Positions 23,380 to 37,325 are shown, counted from the stretch's first letter. The stretch: DNA of 64,000 nucleotides from Apricaphanius iberus (GCA_028564705.1 JAPXFQ010001678.1:310001-374000); one strand, 5' to 3'. Numbers and translations are program-made. Notes: a model not told the origin generated them from the sequence alone.

Positions 23380-23450
23380 GTGAGGTGTTCGACTACCTGG
23401 TTGCACACGGAAGAATGAAGGAAAAAGAGGCCAGAGCTAAATTTAGACAG
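23380..23450 (+). CDS. mark3: mark3 exon c: alphaD-alphaE
   Basis: This 71-bp exon completes the split glycine and encodes [20 protein letters not shown] followed by FRQ. It forms the hinge exit and the alphaD and early alphaE helices. It starts after tttgcag and ends in phase 0 before gtacct. The open frame runs on into the intron, but the conserved protein stops at FRQ. Confidence 0.95.
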
Positions 23451-23812
23451 GTACCTAACTTTCTCCCCCTGCAGTGTTCTGGTTTCACACCTCTGCTCCT
23501 GACTTTGCCTCAGATGCTGCCCTGTTCTGTAGCTCATCTTAGACGACAGCCACGTCGAAAAACCGAGCAGAGATGCTTAAATAGCTATCTTTACAAATAA
23601 CAGACAGAAACTGGCCCAAGGCCTAGCTATGTAAGCCCAGTGACGACACTAATGGTTCAGTAGTGAAATGTTTATGCAACCTGGAAACACATTCAATGAG
23701 GTTTGGCTTTTGCTGATATTTTTTAAAGACTAAAAATGACCCTTTAATGTTCTAAAAAAAGATTTAATAATATGAAAACATTAAAAGCAGAAATCCTTTG
23801 TGTTTTTTGTTC

Positions 23813-24446
23813 CAGTGGCTTGCAAGTTTTCCCAGTTCATCACGTTACAAGCACAAATTTCAAATAGCAAATAACTGAAGTGAAAGGAAAAGAATACACT
23901 TTTTCTTTCCCTGTTTTATGAATTATAAATCTGAAAGTATGTGACGTGTTTGTATTCAGCCCAATTTACTTTGATGCCCGAAACTTAAAATTAGTAGAAC
24001 TTATTGTCATCACAAGTTGCTAATTAGCAAGTAAATTGGCATTGGGTATTTATTATATAACTGTAGTTAGCAAACAACACTAAGAATGACAGCGGATGGG
24101 GGTGGGATAGAGTTCTGAGAGAAGTGTTGAGCAGAGTTAGGTTGTTGAATATCTCCATGTGCAAAACAGTGGAGATGATCTTGAGCCCATGATCCTTACT
24201 GTGAAACACAACGGTTTCACTATCATCCAACAGGAACACTTTAGGCAATTAGACAGCAAATGTGTGCCACATTTTTTTAAATGTAATTTATCATTTTGAA
24301 AACCATGCATCATTTCCTTTCACCTTACAAACGCTCTATATAATGTTGGTCTTTCACATAAAAGTTCGATAAATTCCAGCAAACTTTGCTACTGTAATGT
24401 GCCAAAAAAAGTTGAAGGTGTATGAAAAAGTCTGCAAGGCATGATA
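23813..24446. mobile_element. Internally deleted Tc1-like remnant
   Basis: The left end reads cagtggcttgcaagttttcc and the right end, reversed, tgccttgcagactttttcat, similar to Tc1 inverted repeats of the CAGTGCCTTGC type. The interior has gtttgtattcagcccaattt (Tc1 subterminal) but no transposase frame. It sits between mark3 exons c and d. Confidence 0.6.
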
Positions 24447-24625
24447 CTTTCCCTATGAGAGTGACAAAGAGCCACTGATATATTTTCTTACCCCTCTTGT
24501 GTTTTTAGCTCTTTAGCTCTAATCTTTCCTGTTGGCGTCAACCACATCGCTCTCTCTACCACATCCTTTATCACAGGTTTACAACATAACTATGTTGAAC
24601 TCTGCTCATCTTCTCTCCTGTACAG

Positions 24626-24682
24626 ATCGTGTCTGCGGTGCAGTACTGCCACCAGAAGCACATTGTTCACAGAGACCTCAAG
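24626..24682 (+). CDS. mark3: mark3 exon d: catalytic loop HRD
   Basis: This 57-bp exon, phase 0 at both ends, encodes 19 residues, [19 protein letters not shown]. It holds the HRD motif with the catalytic aspartate and the following catalytic-loop lysine. The catalytic-loop asparagine is the second residue of the next exon. The acceptor is tacag and the donor gtgaga. Confidence 0.96.
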
Positions 24683-26249
24683 GTGAGATCCGACTGTCCA
24701 AACTGGTAGACATCTGAAACTTTATTAGAAACACTGAAAGTAGCATGTTTTCTCAGATATAGATAGAAAATCGAGATGTTATATACAGGAAATCTGCGAT
24801 GAATCTTGGGGATCAACATGACATAGTCTGAAAAATGAATTTCAATGCTAGCAGATTCTAAAATACGCCTGAAGTACCCCCCATCATGAAGGGTAATTAT
24901 GTCTGAGTCATTTGGTAGAAAAGGTCGGAGTGTAGTGTGCAGATGCCATTCCTGCATGTTTAGTTTTCTAGATCAAGCAGACCGCGCCTTCATACCAAAA
25001 AGCTCCCTGCTGATGAGACTCGTCTCCATTCTCATTCTGGTTTTTGACTCTGATCGCTGCGTGTCGTTCAGGGACAGTGAGTGTCTGTAAACACCAACAA
25101 CTCTGACCCTTCTGACGTTGTTTGTGGTACATCTTCTGCTGTAGTGCTTCACTGCCGTGCCTCCCCTTTGTGCCTACCTTGTTTAAATATGAATGTTTTG
25201 GTGCTCAAAAAATAGTGTGACCAGGGAATTTCCTTCTGCCAAGAGAAGCTGCTGAATGGTATGATCTGTGATTCATCAACAATCCATGAAGAGGCTAATG
25301 AGAGGGAAGTTCAGAGCAGGCGCCTCTGCCTGTTCCATATATGCAGAGAATACAGACATGTAAAGTTGGGATAGCCTCCTAAACACTCAGTTCCTTAAAA
25401 AATATTCACATACTGATCTTTACTCTTCACTAATTTCTGAAGAACGAATTAGTTTAATTCTAGGTAAAGATCAAAAGTTTATTCTAACTCTGGATAAAGT
25501 TAGGACACACAGCCTTGAACAGTGTCTAGTGAGAGTTATCTTGTAGCATTATACCAGTCTTTGCCATCAGTCTAGGCAAAGGGTGCACCACTTCTAAGGT
25601 CTGAGATGTTTGCATGGTTTCTTGCATGTGCAGCCTCTTTTAAGTCAACATGAAGTCCTGGGACCTCATTTATCAACAATTTTATGCATTAGGTGGTATT
25701 TACCCTTTTGTACTTTTGCATAGAAAAATTCCTTAATATAAGTACAGTTCTTGCAAACTGTAATGTGGAAACTGGATGGTCCTGCTTCTCTGTGCAGCAG
25801 GTTGACACTGTCTCCATGCGTACCGATGCCAGCCAAAGCAGTGTCTCCAATTACGCATGGTCACACGCATGTCAAATAAGATGATCTTTGCACCACTAGT
25901 AGAAGATCTGTCCCAGCTTTGTGCTGAGGGAAGTTTTATTGTATTCAGATTGAGATCGAACCATTTTTTCCTTTATTTTTGACAGGAACCTCTCGACTGT
26001 CCAGAAAGCATCTACTGCCTCTGTCACTTTCTCTCAGGCATTATTCTTTTTTGTTAAATTATTGGTTACCCCTGAGCTTATAAAAACTAAACAGTAATGT
26101 TCGGGACAAATTAAACTGATTTTAATTCGTTAAAAATAAAATTAAGTATGTCCACGGAAGCGATTGAATGCAAATGAAATGATTCTTTGCCACGTTTTTA
26201 TTTTTATTTCTGCAGCAGGAATACTACTGCTTTGTGCTGGAGGGGGTGG

Positions 26250-26253
<4 letters not shown>
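24683..26253. other. mark3 intron, no recognised element
   Basis: AT-rich intronic DNA without a conserved frame, inverted-repeat pair or LINE tail that I could identify. Confidence 0.45.
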
Positions 26254-26284
<31 letters not shown>

Positions 26285-26285
26285 G
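26254..26285 (+). repeat. (GA)n microsatellite
   Basis: An almost uninterrupted GA dinucleotide tract of about 30 bp. Confidence 0.97.
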
Positions 26286-26370
26286 ATCGAAAGCAAAAGG
26301 AACTGCTGATAACAGAGGGCAAAAAATATTGCTTAAATTAAAGTTTTCAAAAACCTTGTTCATTAATACT

Positions 26371-26405
26371 CCCCCTCCCCCCCCCCCCCCCCCCCCCCCC
26401 CCCCC
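26371..26405 (+). repeat. Poly-C tract
   Basis: 35 bases of C with one T at 26376. Such a run could form a G-quadruplex on the - strand, and its length is unreliable in sequencing. It produces meaningless Pro-rich and Gly-rich open frames on the two strands. Confidence 0.95.
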
Positions 26406-26934
26406 ATATGTTTTAGTTCGATTTTGTGTCACTAAAACTGCTTTTTTCGTTGCTATTATTTCCAGTAAAAACATAAGTCTTTAATGCATGTGCCAGGTGA
26501 TGTTACGAAATACAGGTAATTGAGGGTGTTTCTGTATGCAAATGACTGAACGGGCCAAACACCTAGGCACGCACATGTAGGATTTATCTACAGATGAAGA
26601 ACATGGCAGAACATATGTACTATTGGCCACCATATATTTCATGTATCCAACATTTGTCTGTTGGTAGGAACATTCTAAATTTCATTCGTAGGATAAAATA
26701 TAGGACAGTTTCTACAAATGTTTGATAAGTGAGGGCCCTGGACTTTAAATCCACCCATTACTTTTTATTTCCTTATTGTTTGTCAGTTCTTGTGGTGTTT
26801 ATTGTCATGTTGCAGGCCCAGGTCGTCTTCTTATTTAAAATATTTTACAAATGGCCTCACGTTTTGACCTCAAGCCCTCATGTGATCCATAGTAGATATC
26901 TGGCTGTTGTCTGTTTTGGCTAGCTTGCTGGGTC

Positions 26935-27012
26935 CCACTGCATCAAAGCACTCTCAAGCCATGATATATCCACCCCCATGCTTCACACTTGGCATGATGC
27001 TTTTTTTCACTT
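26935..27012 (-). mobile_element. Small Tc1 transposase fragment
   Basis: The stretch catgatatatccacccccatg followed by cttcacacttggcatgatg is the reverse complement of the Tc1 transposase region that in intact copies encodes the GGG-IMVWG segment. Only about 80 bp survive. Confidence 0.5.
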
Positions 27013-27222
27013 AAATGTTGTCTTTGATTTACATCCTTTGTCTTAATTTTCCTGCTATAGGTCCTATGAAGACATTGTAGTGTATTTGGAGACTTATTTA
27101 ACCTCTTAAGCTCTAGGTTGTTTTTTTCCTCCAAATTTGGCATACCTACACTCTGGAAGGCTTTTTACAGCTTGTAAAAGATCTAAAATGTTCAAATAGC
27201 TCTGCTATAGTAATAATGTCTA

Positions 27223-28010
27223 TAATGCTGCATTCAGACCAAGGACTTTGTCAGCGTCAGCAATGTCAAGATTACATGTTAAGTCTATGGCGGAGGCCGT
27301 TGGAGGAGCGTCACGGTCTCTGCGACACTTTGTGATCTGTCTCAGCTTCAAAGCTCATAAAGTCAGCAGCGCAGAAGTTCAGCTAGTTGAACTTTTGACG
27401 GTGCTGACGGCCCTGAAGCGACGCGTTAACCAATCAGAGCTTATAATTGTAGCAATGTCACTACATGTATTTTGAATGTAGCGGGAGCAGGAAAAACCTA
27501 CATTTTAAGTCTAGATAACGCAAATTTAAAGATCATAAATAACACTAACCGAAGACAGATGGACAGGCGCTCTTCGGGAGGAATAGAGCGCCTGTAGTTG
27601 GTGTCCTGGTAGGAGATTTGAGCTCCAATGCAGCCCAGGAGGTCGTAAAATTGGGCGCGGGACAGACTCAAGTACCGCTGAAAGCGAACCTCATCGATAC
27701 GTAGCTCCTGGAGCAAATGGTTAAACTCCCCAAACTCAGAACGCATCTGTAGAAAAGGGTGTATCCACACACCGCGCTGATGTTGCAGAAGTCGACGCTG
27801 TCTAGCTTTATTTAGCAAATAAAGCCAAGCCACACTCTCAATACTATCTGCCATAGTTCAGAACATACAGCAACAGAAGAAGCTCCGCCCACGCGTTGTT
27901 TTTTGCTCAGCAGTGGCAGACTTTGCAAGCTTCGACATAGAAGCGTCAAACTAGATGCTTTGTGAGCGTTGCCTGACGCTGATGAAGCCTGCGGTCTGAA
28001 AGTAGCATTA
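27223..28010 (-). mobile_element. PIF/Harbinger element with transposase N-terminus
   Basis: The ends are inverted: taatgctgcattcagacc on the left and, reversed, taatgctactttcagacc on the right, followed by a shared subterminal tcagcgtcag. The - strand encodes the N-terminal part of a Harbinger transposase (27498-27854). The rest of the transposase is missing, so the element is nonautonomous. A 449-bp relative without ORF is at 32081-32529. Confidence 0.8.
27498..27854 (-). pseudogene. Harbinger transposase, N-terminal fragment
   Basis: The 118-codon frame begins MADSIESVAWLYLLNKARQR and includes GVWIHPFLQMRSEFGEFNHL, LRIDEVRFQRYLSLSRAQF and QDTNYRRSIPPEERLSICLR, the pre-catalytic region of PIF/Harbinger transposases. 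After SICLR the conserved continuation (LATGDS and the DDE core) is replaced by unrelated residues, so the gene is truncated by an internal deletion of the element. It has no catalytic residues and cannot transpose by itself. Confidence 0.8.
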
Positions 28011-28158
28011 GGATACTGTGAATGTGAAAATTCTCAAGAAAATCATAGTGGGCCTGAGTAATGGAGGTCGAAAGACAGAAAATATGAAAATGAATTCTGC
28101 CTGAAAAAAAAAAACACATTAGCAGCTTCTTGTCATTGTAAGGAGGAAAATAAATGTA

Positions 28159-29137
28159 CACTACCGTTCAAAAGTTTGGGGTCACCCAAACAATTTTGTG
28201 TTTTCCATGAAAAGTTACACTTATTCACCACCATACGTTGTGAAATGAATAAAAAATAGAGTCAAGACATTGACAAGGTTAGAAATAATGATTTTTATTT
28301 TAAATAAGATTGTTTTTACATCAAACTTTGCTTTCATCAAAGAATCCTCCATTTGCAGCAATTACAGTATTGCAGACCTTTGGCATTCTAACTGTTAATT
28401 TGTTGAGGTAATCTGGAGAAATTGCACCCCACGCTTCTAGAAGCAGCTCCCACAATTTGGATTGGTTGGATGGGCACTTCTTGCGTACCACACGGTCAAG
28501 CTGCTCCCACAACAGCTCAACAGGGTTCAAATCTGGTGACTGCGCTGGCCACTCCATTACCGATAGAATACCAGCTGCCTGCTTCTTCTCTAAATAGTTC
28601 TTGCACACTTTCGAGGTGTGTTTTGGGTCATTGTCCTGTTGTAGGATGAAATTGGCTCCAATCAAGCGCTGTCCACTGGGTATGGCATGGCGTTGCAAAA
28701 TGGAGTGATAGCCTTCCTTATTCAGAATCCCTTTTACCCTGTACAAATCTCCCACCTTACCAGCACCAAAGCAACCCCAGACCATCACATTACCTCCACC
28801 ATGCTTAACAGATGGCGTCAGGCATTCTTCCAGCATCTTTTCAGTTGTTCTGCGTCTCACAAACGTTCTTCTTTGTGATCCAAACACCTCAAACTTGGAT
28901 TCATCCGTCCACAGCACTTTTTTCCAGTCTTCCTCTGTCCAATGTCTGTGTTCTTTTGCCCATCTTAATCTTTTTCTTTTATTGGCCAGTCTCAGATATG
29001 GCTTTTTCTTTGCCACTCTGCCCTGAAGCCCAGAATCCCGCAGCCGCCTCTTCACTGTAGATGTTGACACTGGTGTTTTGCGGGTACTATTCAATGAAGA
29101 TGCCAGTTGGGGACCTGTGAGGCGTCTGTTTCTCAAA
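28159..29137 (-). mobile_element. Tc1/mariner element, truncated at the transposase N-terminus
   Basis: The left inverted repeat begins after TA at 28157-28158 with cactaccgttcaaaagtttg. A long transposase frame follows on the - strand. On the right the element stops abruptly at about 29137, where it abuts an L2 ORF1 fragment; the second inverted repeat and the DNA-binding N-terminus are missing. Confidence 0.85.
28321..29136 (-). pseudogene. Tc1-like transposase (DDE), N-terminally truncated, frame open
   Basis: The 271-codon frame holds the complete catalytic domain of a Tc1 transposase. It has the second helix-turn-helix region (STVKRRLRDSGLQGRVAKKK), the first catalytic Asp in LWTDESKFEVFG, GGGNVMVWGCFG, the second Asp in ILQQDNDPKHTS, and the Glu in WPAQSPDLNPVELLWEQLD, the usual DD34E spacing. 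It ends near the inverted repeat with NGGFFDESKV. About 60-70 N-terminal residues (paired-like DNA-binding domain) are missing at the junction with L2 sequence. The frame is otherwise intact, which suggests a relatively young copy. Confidence 0.85.
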
Positions 29138-29500
29138 CTAGTTTCCTAGTTTCAGGTGGGATTTTATGTTGCCTGTTCTGGCCCCTGGAAAACATTTGAC
29201 TATGGTTGATGGTGTCTCTAATGCCACGTTTCGGACTATGGAACTGCCAATTAGCAGAGTCTGTTTCTCAGTGGCGTCACTGAGTGGAGAAAATCTGCTA
29301 GGAACACAGACAGGTCGGTGGTGCGCTTTGGGCTGGGAACTATGCTTTCTACGTACCGTCAACCAGCCGGCCTGAAATCTCAGCTGCGTGGGTTCTGTTG
29401 GAGGATGGCTAGGTGATTCTATCCTTGTTGGGAATCTTTTTTTGGATTCATTCAGGTACCTGAACTCTATGCGCAAGGTTGAACATGTCTGCACCAAGTA
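29138..29500 (-). pseudogene. L2 LINE ORF1 fragment (esterase-like)
   Basis: The frame includes KQTLLIGSSIVRNVALETPS and VKCFPGARTGNIKSHLKL. GSSIVRN is the block I (GDS-like) motif of the SGNH-hydrolase domain in ORF1 proteins of fish L2/CR1 LINEs. The rest of the esterase domain is cut off by the Tc1 junction at 29137. A second, more diverged copy of the same segment is at 59308-59475. Confidence 0.65.
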
Positions 29501-30617
<1,117 letters not shown>

Positions 30618-31124
30618 TAGTGTGTTGGAATCATTTTCACAAGTTCTTAGTCAGGTTGTTATTAATTTTCTTACCTTTTCCTGTGCAGTATGTTCTAAAA
30701 TAATCTCTGTGCAACATTCTGTGCGTGCTCTAGCATTTGTAATTACAGGTGAAGAAGTGAAATAGCAGTTCTATATTTTAACAGTTCTATACTTTAAAAA
30801 AAAGGTCAGTAATATATTTTTAGAAATCTATGTTTAGTATATAATGTATATCTTCTACTCTTAATTAATCGGGTGCAACTCAAATTTGTAAGCCAGTTTA
30901 GCATGTTGTAAATTTTGATGCACAGATACCTGATGTTTCTAGACCTTAAAGGGATGGTTGGAGTGAGATGAGTGTTTGTAAGCTAGTAAGGGATTTATAT
31001 TTGTTCCAAGTACTCCGAAATAGTTTTTCAAGAAAAAATATCATCAGCAAAGAAACTAATATTATGGATTTTATTGGCTGTATCTATCCAAAAAATATCG
31101 GAATATTTATTTTTGTGAATTTTT

Positions 31125-31345
31125 GCTTTTAAAAAACGAAATGGAGGAGTGAACAGACCTGTCAGGTACCCCATTTAAGAAAAGCTCTTATAGTTAAACT
31201 ATAAATTTTTGAATTAATGAACATAAATTGGAAGTGCAAATGTTTCTACAGTTGCAAGTAGACTTTCTCGTTTCACCTTCTCAAATACCTTTTCTGCATC
31301 TATTGAAGCAGTTTTTATTATTGAAAGTTTCCTTAGCCTATTAGG
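31125..31345 (-). mobile_element. L1-type LINE RT fragment
   Basis: The - strand translates around 31240-31330 to SIIKTASIDAEKVFEKVKRE followed by SLLATVETFALP, matching the first RT catalytic block of L1/Tx1 LINEs (DAEKAFD, with this copy mutated to DAEKVFE). No other L1 domain can be read nearby. This is the only L1-like trace I saw. Confidence 0.55.
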
Positions 31346-32080
31346 TCGAGTTGTTGTATATGGAGGTTTTTTTTGATGCAAAAATATTTGTTTATTGTAA
31401 CTGGGAAGGTGAAGTCACTGAGGAAAATTTTCTATAAATTTTGTAATTGTGCATGGTACTAAGAAATTGAAAATTGTTTTGAATTTGTAAAAGACAAATT
31501 GGATTTTTTTAAAGTAACACTTAAAAACACCTCACTTTTGCAGTTTTGTATCAATTGATTCAAAACAAATGGTGTAAAACACATCTATGCACTTGTGTGT
31601 AAATAATAATAAAAACCTGTGTTTGTTGCTCACAGACATAAAGCAGTGAATGCAACTGCACAAAATTGCTGTTGCGATTCACAAAAACTGCTTTACAAGC
31701 CACACCTTTTCCACATACTCCTCCTAGAGCAGTGAGCGCTGTTTAGGCTCTGTATAAAAAACTCAACAAACGGAAATACCCCTATGCTTATTACTTTGCA
31801 CTATTGGCCTGATAGTTGTACAGTAGCAGGATCACAATTCATCAGACATTCAGAGCAGATTAAACAGATAAAATATTCCACAAACTCCTCAACACACAAA
31901 ATATCAGCGCCATCTTTGAATATGAATGGAATGCCTCTCTGAATCGCATAATTTCGGTGATGGGCTCATATTGTAGTCAGGAAATGGCTAAAGAGCATTT
32001 CTGCCAAATTTCCACAATTTAAAGATTAAAATACTTTCTGGGCTTAGCGTAGCAGTGAGAGCGAGCATTTTGTAGATGTC

Positions 32081-32529
32081 TAATGTTGCATTCAGACCGC
32101 AGGCTTTGTCAGCGTCAGCAGCGTTTAGATTACATGTTAAGTCTATGGTTAAGGCCGTTGGAGGAGCATCGTAGTCTCAGCAGCAATTTGTGAGCGTTGG
32201 CTTCGTCAACTTTTGAAGCTTTTCCTGCGTTTCAAGCTTCATAACGCTGACAACGCAGAAATTCAGCTAGTTGAACTGTTGACGGTCTTAACACTCTTTA
32301 CGCAGCATGGCAACCAATCAGAGCATTTTACTGTAGTGACGTTGCCCAACGTCGACGCTGCCTAGCCAACCACAATTGGCTAGTGTTTAAAACATCCAGC
32401 AGAGAAACGCACGCCTACGAGCTCTGCAAGCTTCAACTTTAAATGTATCTTCTGTGTACATGTGTCAAACTAGTTGCTTTATGAGCTTTTCTTGACGCTG
32501 ACAAAGCCTGCGGTCTGAACGCACTATTA
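32081..32529. mobile_element. Harbinger-derived MITE
   Basis: The left end taatgttgcattcagaccgc and the reversed right end taatagtgcgttcagaccgc are inverted repeats continuing into aggctttgtcagcgtca. They match the ends of the ORF-bearing element at 27223-28010. The subterminal regions (gattacatgttaagtctatg) are also shared. At 449 bp with no ORF it is a deletion derivative or MITE of that family. Confidence 0.8.
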
Positions 32530-33491
<962 letters not shown>

Positions 33492-34172
33492 TAATACATT
33501 TGAGCTGTTTGTTTTTAACCAGAATTGTTTTGGGAAGTCAGCTTTCTCCCTTCATATCCAATTGGAAAAAAATGCATTTACTCTGTAAAATAAATAGATT
33601 TTTTTTTTTTACATCAACAGTTTTAAGAATATACATGAATTGATGTTACTGAACAGGCTTTTTTCTTCTTCAAATAAAGAGACTTTATACAAAACTGATA
33701 AAATTGGTAGGAAACATATACAGCTGAATATGGGGCAAATCTGGTTAGAACAGCCCCAGTAAAAGTTCAGACCAAAATCCAGTTGAGAATACTCTCCCTC
33801 CAGTCCCTTTGAGCTTGAGTTTCTCTGCAAAGACATTTTTGATTGCTAGATATGTAAAACTGGTAGAAACATAGATCCCAAACCCTTAAATTGCAAATTA
33901 AAGATGGTTTAACTAAATATTAGAAATAACATGTCTTACTTTTTGATTTTTTTATTTGGGAAAAGAGCTGAGTTTAAAGCTTTTTTCTTTCAACCAACTC
34001 CATTCACAGACACACACATTTATACGCAAGTATGCAGATCAGTTGGCAACCTGGCATTACAGTGGACACTCCTGTATTTACAGGTGTTAGGGACCACAAC
34101 TGCCCCCAAGTAGCTAAAACTTGCAAAAACAATCTAAAAAAGTTTATAACTGCCTTCTTTAATAGTTGAAAC

Positions 34173-34437
34173 TGGGGATGCACTGATACAGATACTGCCA
34201 TTAAAGCTGATACCATTCTAATGTACTCGTGACGATACTTATAATATGGAAACTGATCATTTATATATATTTTTTAATCGATTTCACCATCATTGGTTGT
34301 AACCAGCATAGAGAAAAATAAACTCAATTAAAATAAATTCTAGTTCATTGCAATTTTTTGTGTGGTAGACCTATCTGCATTGGTACTTGGTATCGGCAAG
34401 TACTCGTATCCTAAAATGGTATCGTTGGATGCCTAGT
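34173..34437. mobile_element. hAT-like MITE (ggatgcactgatac family)
   Basis: The left end ggggatgcactgatacag and the right end ggtatcgttggatgcctag are roughly inverted, as in the fish hAT MITEs ending in GGGATGCACCGATAC. The interior is AT-rich with no ORF. Confidence 0.5.
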
Positions 34438-34560
34438 TGTAACACCAAATATACCATAATATGCACAATGGTAAGCTCTACCACAGAGTCTGGCATCCTT
34501 GGTCTTCTCTAGAATAGTATAGACCAATGACCGCTGAATATGGGCATCAGCCCTCCCGCG

Positions 34561-35556
34561 ACCAATGTTGGACATCTTACATTAATAAAGTAACTATTTA
34601 TACTTACAAATAACTTTGGTAATTGAGTTAGTAACTCAGTTACCACACTGTAAAAGTAACTAGTTACTCAGCAAAGTAACTGACCTTATTTTTATGTTCT
34701 CCAACGCAGTTACGTTCTTTATTATCTGTAACGTCAAAAGACGTTATAATAGATGCAGATATAAACACCATATACAGTATTTTAGAACATGTGGTATTTA
34801 TTTGAAGTTAACTCAATAAGATTGCTCTGGAATACAAAAAACAAAAACATATATAAAAATTAAATATTGAAAATAAATAATCACTTTTCATTCAAGTGCA
34901 AAACTAAGACAGGTAAACACGGGTAAAAAGTAACGATGGAACATCTTGCCATTAAGTAGTGCAAATCTCTGTATCTTTAATATTGCACAGTAAACAGAGC
35001 ACTATCCAACTCTTTAATATGTAGATTAAAATGTTTGTTCTCAGTGAAAATAAACAACTAATAAAATTAAAATAATACCACAATATACTCCCCTCATCTA
35101 ACGACTAAACCACTGGTTGTAACGTAGGAGGGGAAGCTTTTTGAATATTTTATCAGGTAGTCTACCTCTTTGGAGAGAAGACAAGATCGCCCAGGCTGAA
35201 GCGAGATGTAGTGTCAGTACTTACAGATGAAAAACTCTGCTTTCGAACTTCCTTTGGTCGCTGTCTTGCTACTGAGAACATACAGACAGCAAGAGCACTC
35301 GTAGTATCGCCCCACCCAGCCAATCATCATCGCATTTGCAACGGCGCCATCACTGACACCTGCTCTGTCCCTGCAGCTGAAGTTTGGCTGTCAGAAAGCT
35401 TGACACAGATGTGCTTCATTCAACCACATTTTAGTAATGTGCCACTTTACATCCCCACTAACTGTAATGGTGTTGCGACAATAGAAAAAGTATTTAATTA
35501 AATTGGTCTATTACCTAAAAAAATACTTCATTGCCGTTACTCCCAACACTGCCCGT
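34561..35556. mobile_element. hAT-like nonautonomous element (cagtgttgg ends)
   Basis: The right end cgttactcccaacactg reversed gives cagtgttgggagtaacg, typical of a fish family whose left end leads into repeated gtaact motifs; the left side here has caatgttggac and then aagtaactagttactcag. No transposase. The left boundary is approximate. Confidence 0.5.
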
Positions 35557-35603
35557 GACCCTTAGAAGATAAGATACATAGATAATGGCTCGATATAATT
35601 GAG

Positions 35604-35645
35604 TAGAATAGAATAATCCTTTATGGTCCCACAAGGGAGAAATTC
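35604..35645 (-). mobile_element. LINE 3' tail fragment
   Basis: aataatcctttatggtccca, then caagggagaaattc, is the reverse complement of the tails at 21372-21417 and 59238-59275. Confidence 0.5.
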
Positions 35646-36237
35646 AGCTATAATAGCAGCAATGTGGAGCATCTGGATTCACACAAGAACAATATAAAAA
35701 ACAGACGAGTAATATATGTAAATGAATACATTACATTAGTACATTAATATATGTACAATCTTTATCTCTGCTGTTGGGATTTAACTACTGTAATCCATGC
35801 CAAAGAAAATAAAAAATGCTCCAGGATTGAGTGTTTTGCAAACACTTGCCAGTGGTGTGTCAAGTAGCATTGCAGCCAGGTATTTCAGCTTCCCAAAATG
35901 TAATATTTTAATATTATAGGTATGCTATATGGAAAAATAGCAGTATGGGCTAATGATCCACCAATAGCTTTGATTTAAATTCCATTGATAGATCTGTTGG
36001 AGGTTTATGCACCATATGCACTTTTCCCCACTGGCCCATCTACAAAGAATCTGTATAAAATAAACAGTGGAGCATTTTCCTTACATTTCATATCCATTTG
36101 CTTGCTCTATCAAATAAAAACATAATTACAAACAGTGAACTTTCATTCTTTAATATGTGATCAGGATAAGATAAGAAAAAACTTGTTCCTGACTGATCGA
36201 TGTTAGAATAAATTGAAGGAATAATTGGAATTTATGC

Positions 36238-36330
36238 ATTGTTGAACTGAAATGACTTTTATTATAAAGTGCCTTGAGGAGATGTGTTTTGAGCTTGCAC
36301 TATATAAATAAACTGAATTAAATGGAATTG
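36238..36330 (+). mobile_element. L2 LINE 3' tail
   Basis: ataaagtgccttgaggag, then gcactatataaataaactg and a gaattaaat/gaattgaa tail match the 3' end of the L2 family at 7800-10530, here on the + strand. Only the last 90 bp or so are present. Confidence 0.65.
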
Positions 36331-36596
36331 AATCCAATGTTGATATGACCTCATTGACCTGGGGCCGTATTCACAAAGAATCTTAGGGCTAAAAGTAGGT
36401 CCTAACTGCCGAATTTAGGAGTAACTCCTAAAAATGTGGGCGTGTCACTCTTAAATTTAGGACTCCTAGTTTCTTAAGATAAAAGCAATTCACAACCACT
36501 TTTAGGCCTATAAGTAGCTCCTAAGTCTGGGAGTCCTTAAAAGAAGTCAAGGGGACTCCTAACTCCCTAAGACCTATTCACAAAGACTCCCAAAAT

Positions 36597-37013
36597 GGCT
36601 GTAGCCAGACGCAATGTGGTGGACACTCTGGATGATTTGGAATTAACCAAACGATACGGACTAAATCGTTTATTACAGATGCGGTGCGGGATGCAATCAC
36701 GTCTGCAACTAAACGTAACAACCCGATCGGTGTAGAAATTAAATGTTTAGCAAAAATAAGTTATTTAGCCACAGGGAAAATACAACTTTGCAACACGGAC
36801 GACTTGGGTATATCACAACCATCTATCAGCCAATCAATCCACCAAACTCTTAAAGCGCTCTGTCGACCACACATTATCCAACAATTCATCCGTTTCCCAT
36901 TAGACATCCAGCAACTGCATCGAATTAAAGCCAATTTCATGGCAATTGCAGGTATGCCGGGGGTGCACAAAGGCGAAAACGTGCACGTCTTCCAATTTAT
37001 GCAACATATGTAG
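36597..37013 (+). pseudogene. Harbinger transposase, N-terminal remnant
   Basis: The frame begins MAVARRNVVDTLDDLELTKR, then after a frameshift continues at 36684 with RDAITSATKRNNPIGVEIKC, LAKISYLATGKIQLCNTDDL, GISQPSISQSIHQTLKALCR and FMAIAGMPGV. This matches HARBI1-type transposases up to the point where the first catalytic Asp (in a VIDGTH-like motif) should follow; here it is lost after PGV. The SYLATG and SQPSIS blocks are characteristic. It is not functional. Confidence 0.8.
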
Positions 37014-37106
37014 GGATGCCAGATATGACGGGCATTGCCTACCTGTTGCAGCAGCATCCTTTTTATAAGTGGCGATCTCGAGCCGACACTGGGACTGTAG
37101 AGAATA

Positions 37107-37325
37107 TCATCTCTTCTCACAGTCTTCTGACGTTCGAGACACCGCTGGATAAGATGCATTTATGTTCCTGCCAATTTCCACCCATGCCTCCCTTTTCTTC
37201 TTATTCGTAATCCCGGCTCCGAATCGCCCTTTGAGGACCGTCCTCCTCTCCAGTACCAACTCTGCCAGTAGTAATAATTGGTCATGCGACCAGTTAGGTT
37301 TCCTTGTTAGTTTCTCGCCACTCAT
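37107..37325 (-). pseudogene. Harbinger Myb/MADF-like DNA-binding protein fragment
   Basis: The 72-codon frame starts MSGEKLTRKPNWSHDQLLLL and continues VLERRTVLKGRFGAGITNKK and AWVEIGRNINASYPAVSRTS. It resembles the N-terminal trihelix/Myb-like domain of the accessory protein that Harbinger transposases need for nuclear import and DNA binding. The frame ends soon after DCEKR, so only the DNA-binding module is kept. It is convergent with the transposase remnant. Confidence 0.65.

Noticed and set aside
26142..26484. Overlapping open frames on both strands rich in Gly or Pro
   Set aside because: They are produced entirely by the GA and poly-C tracts; no conserved sequence outside them.
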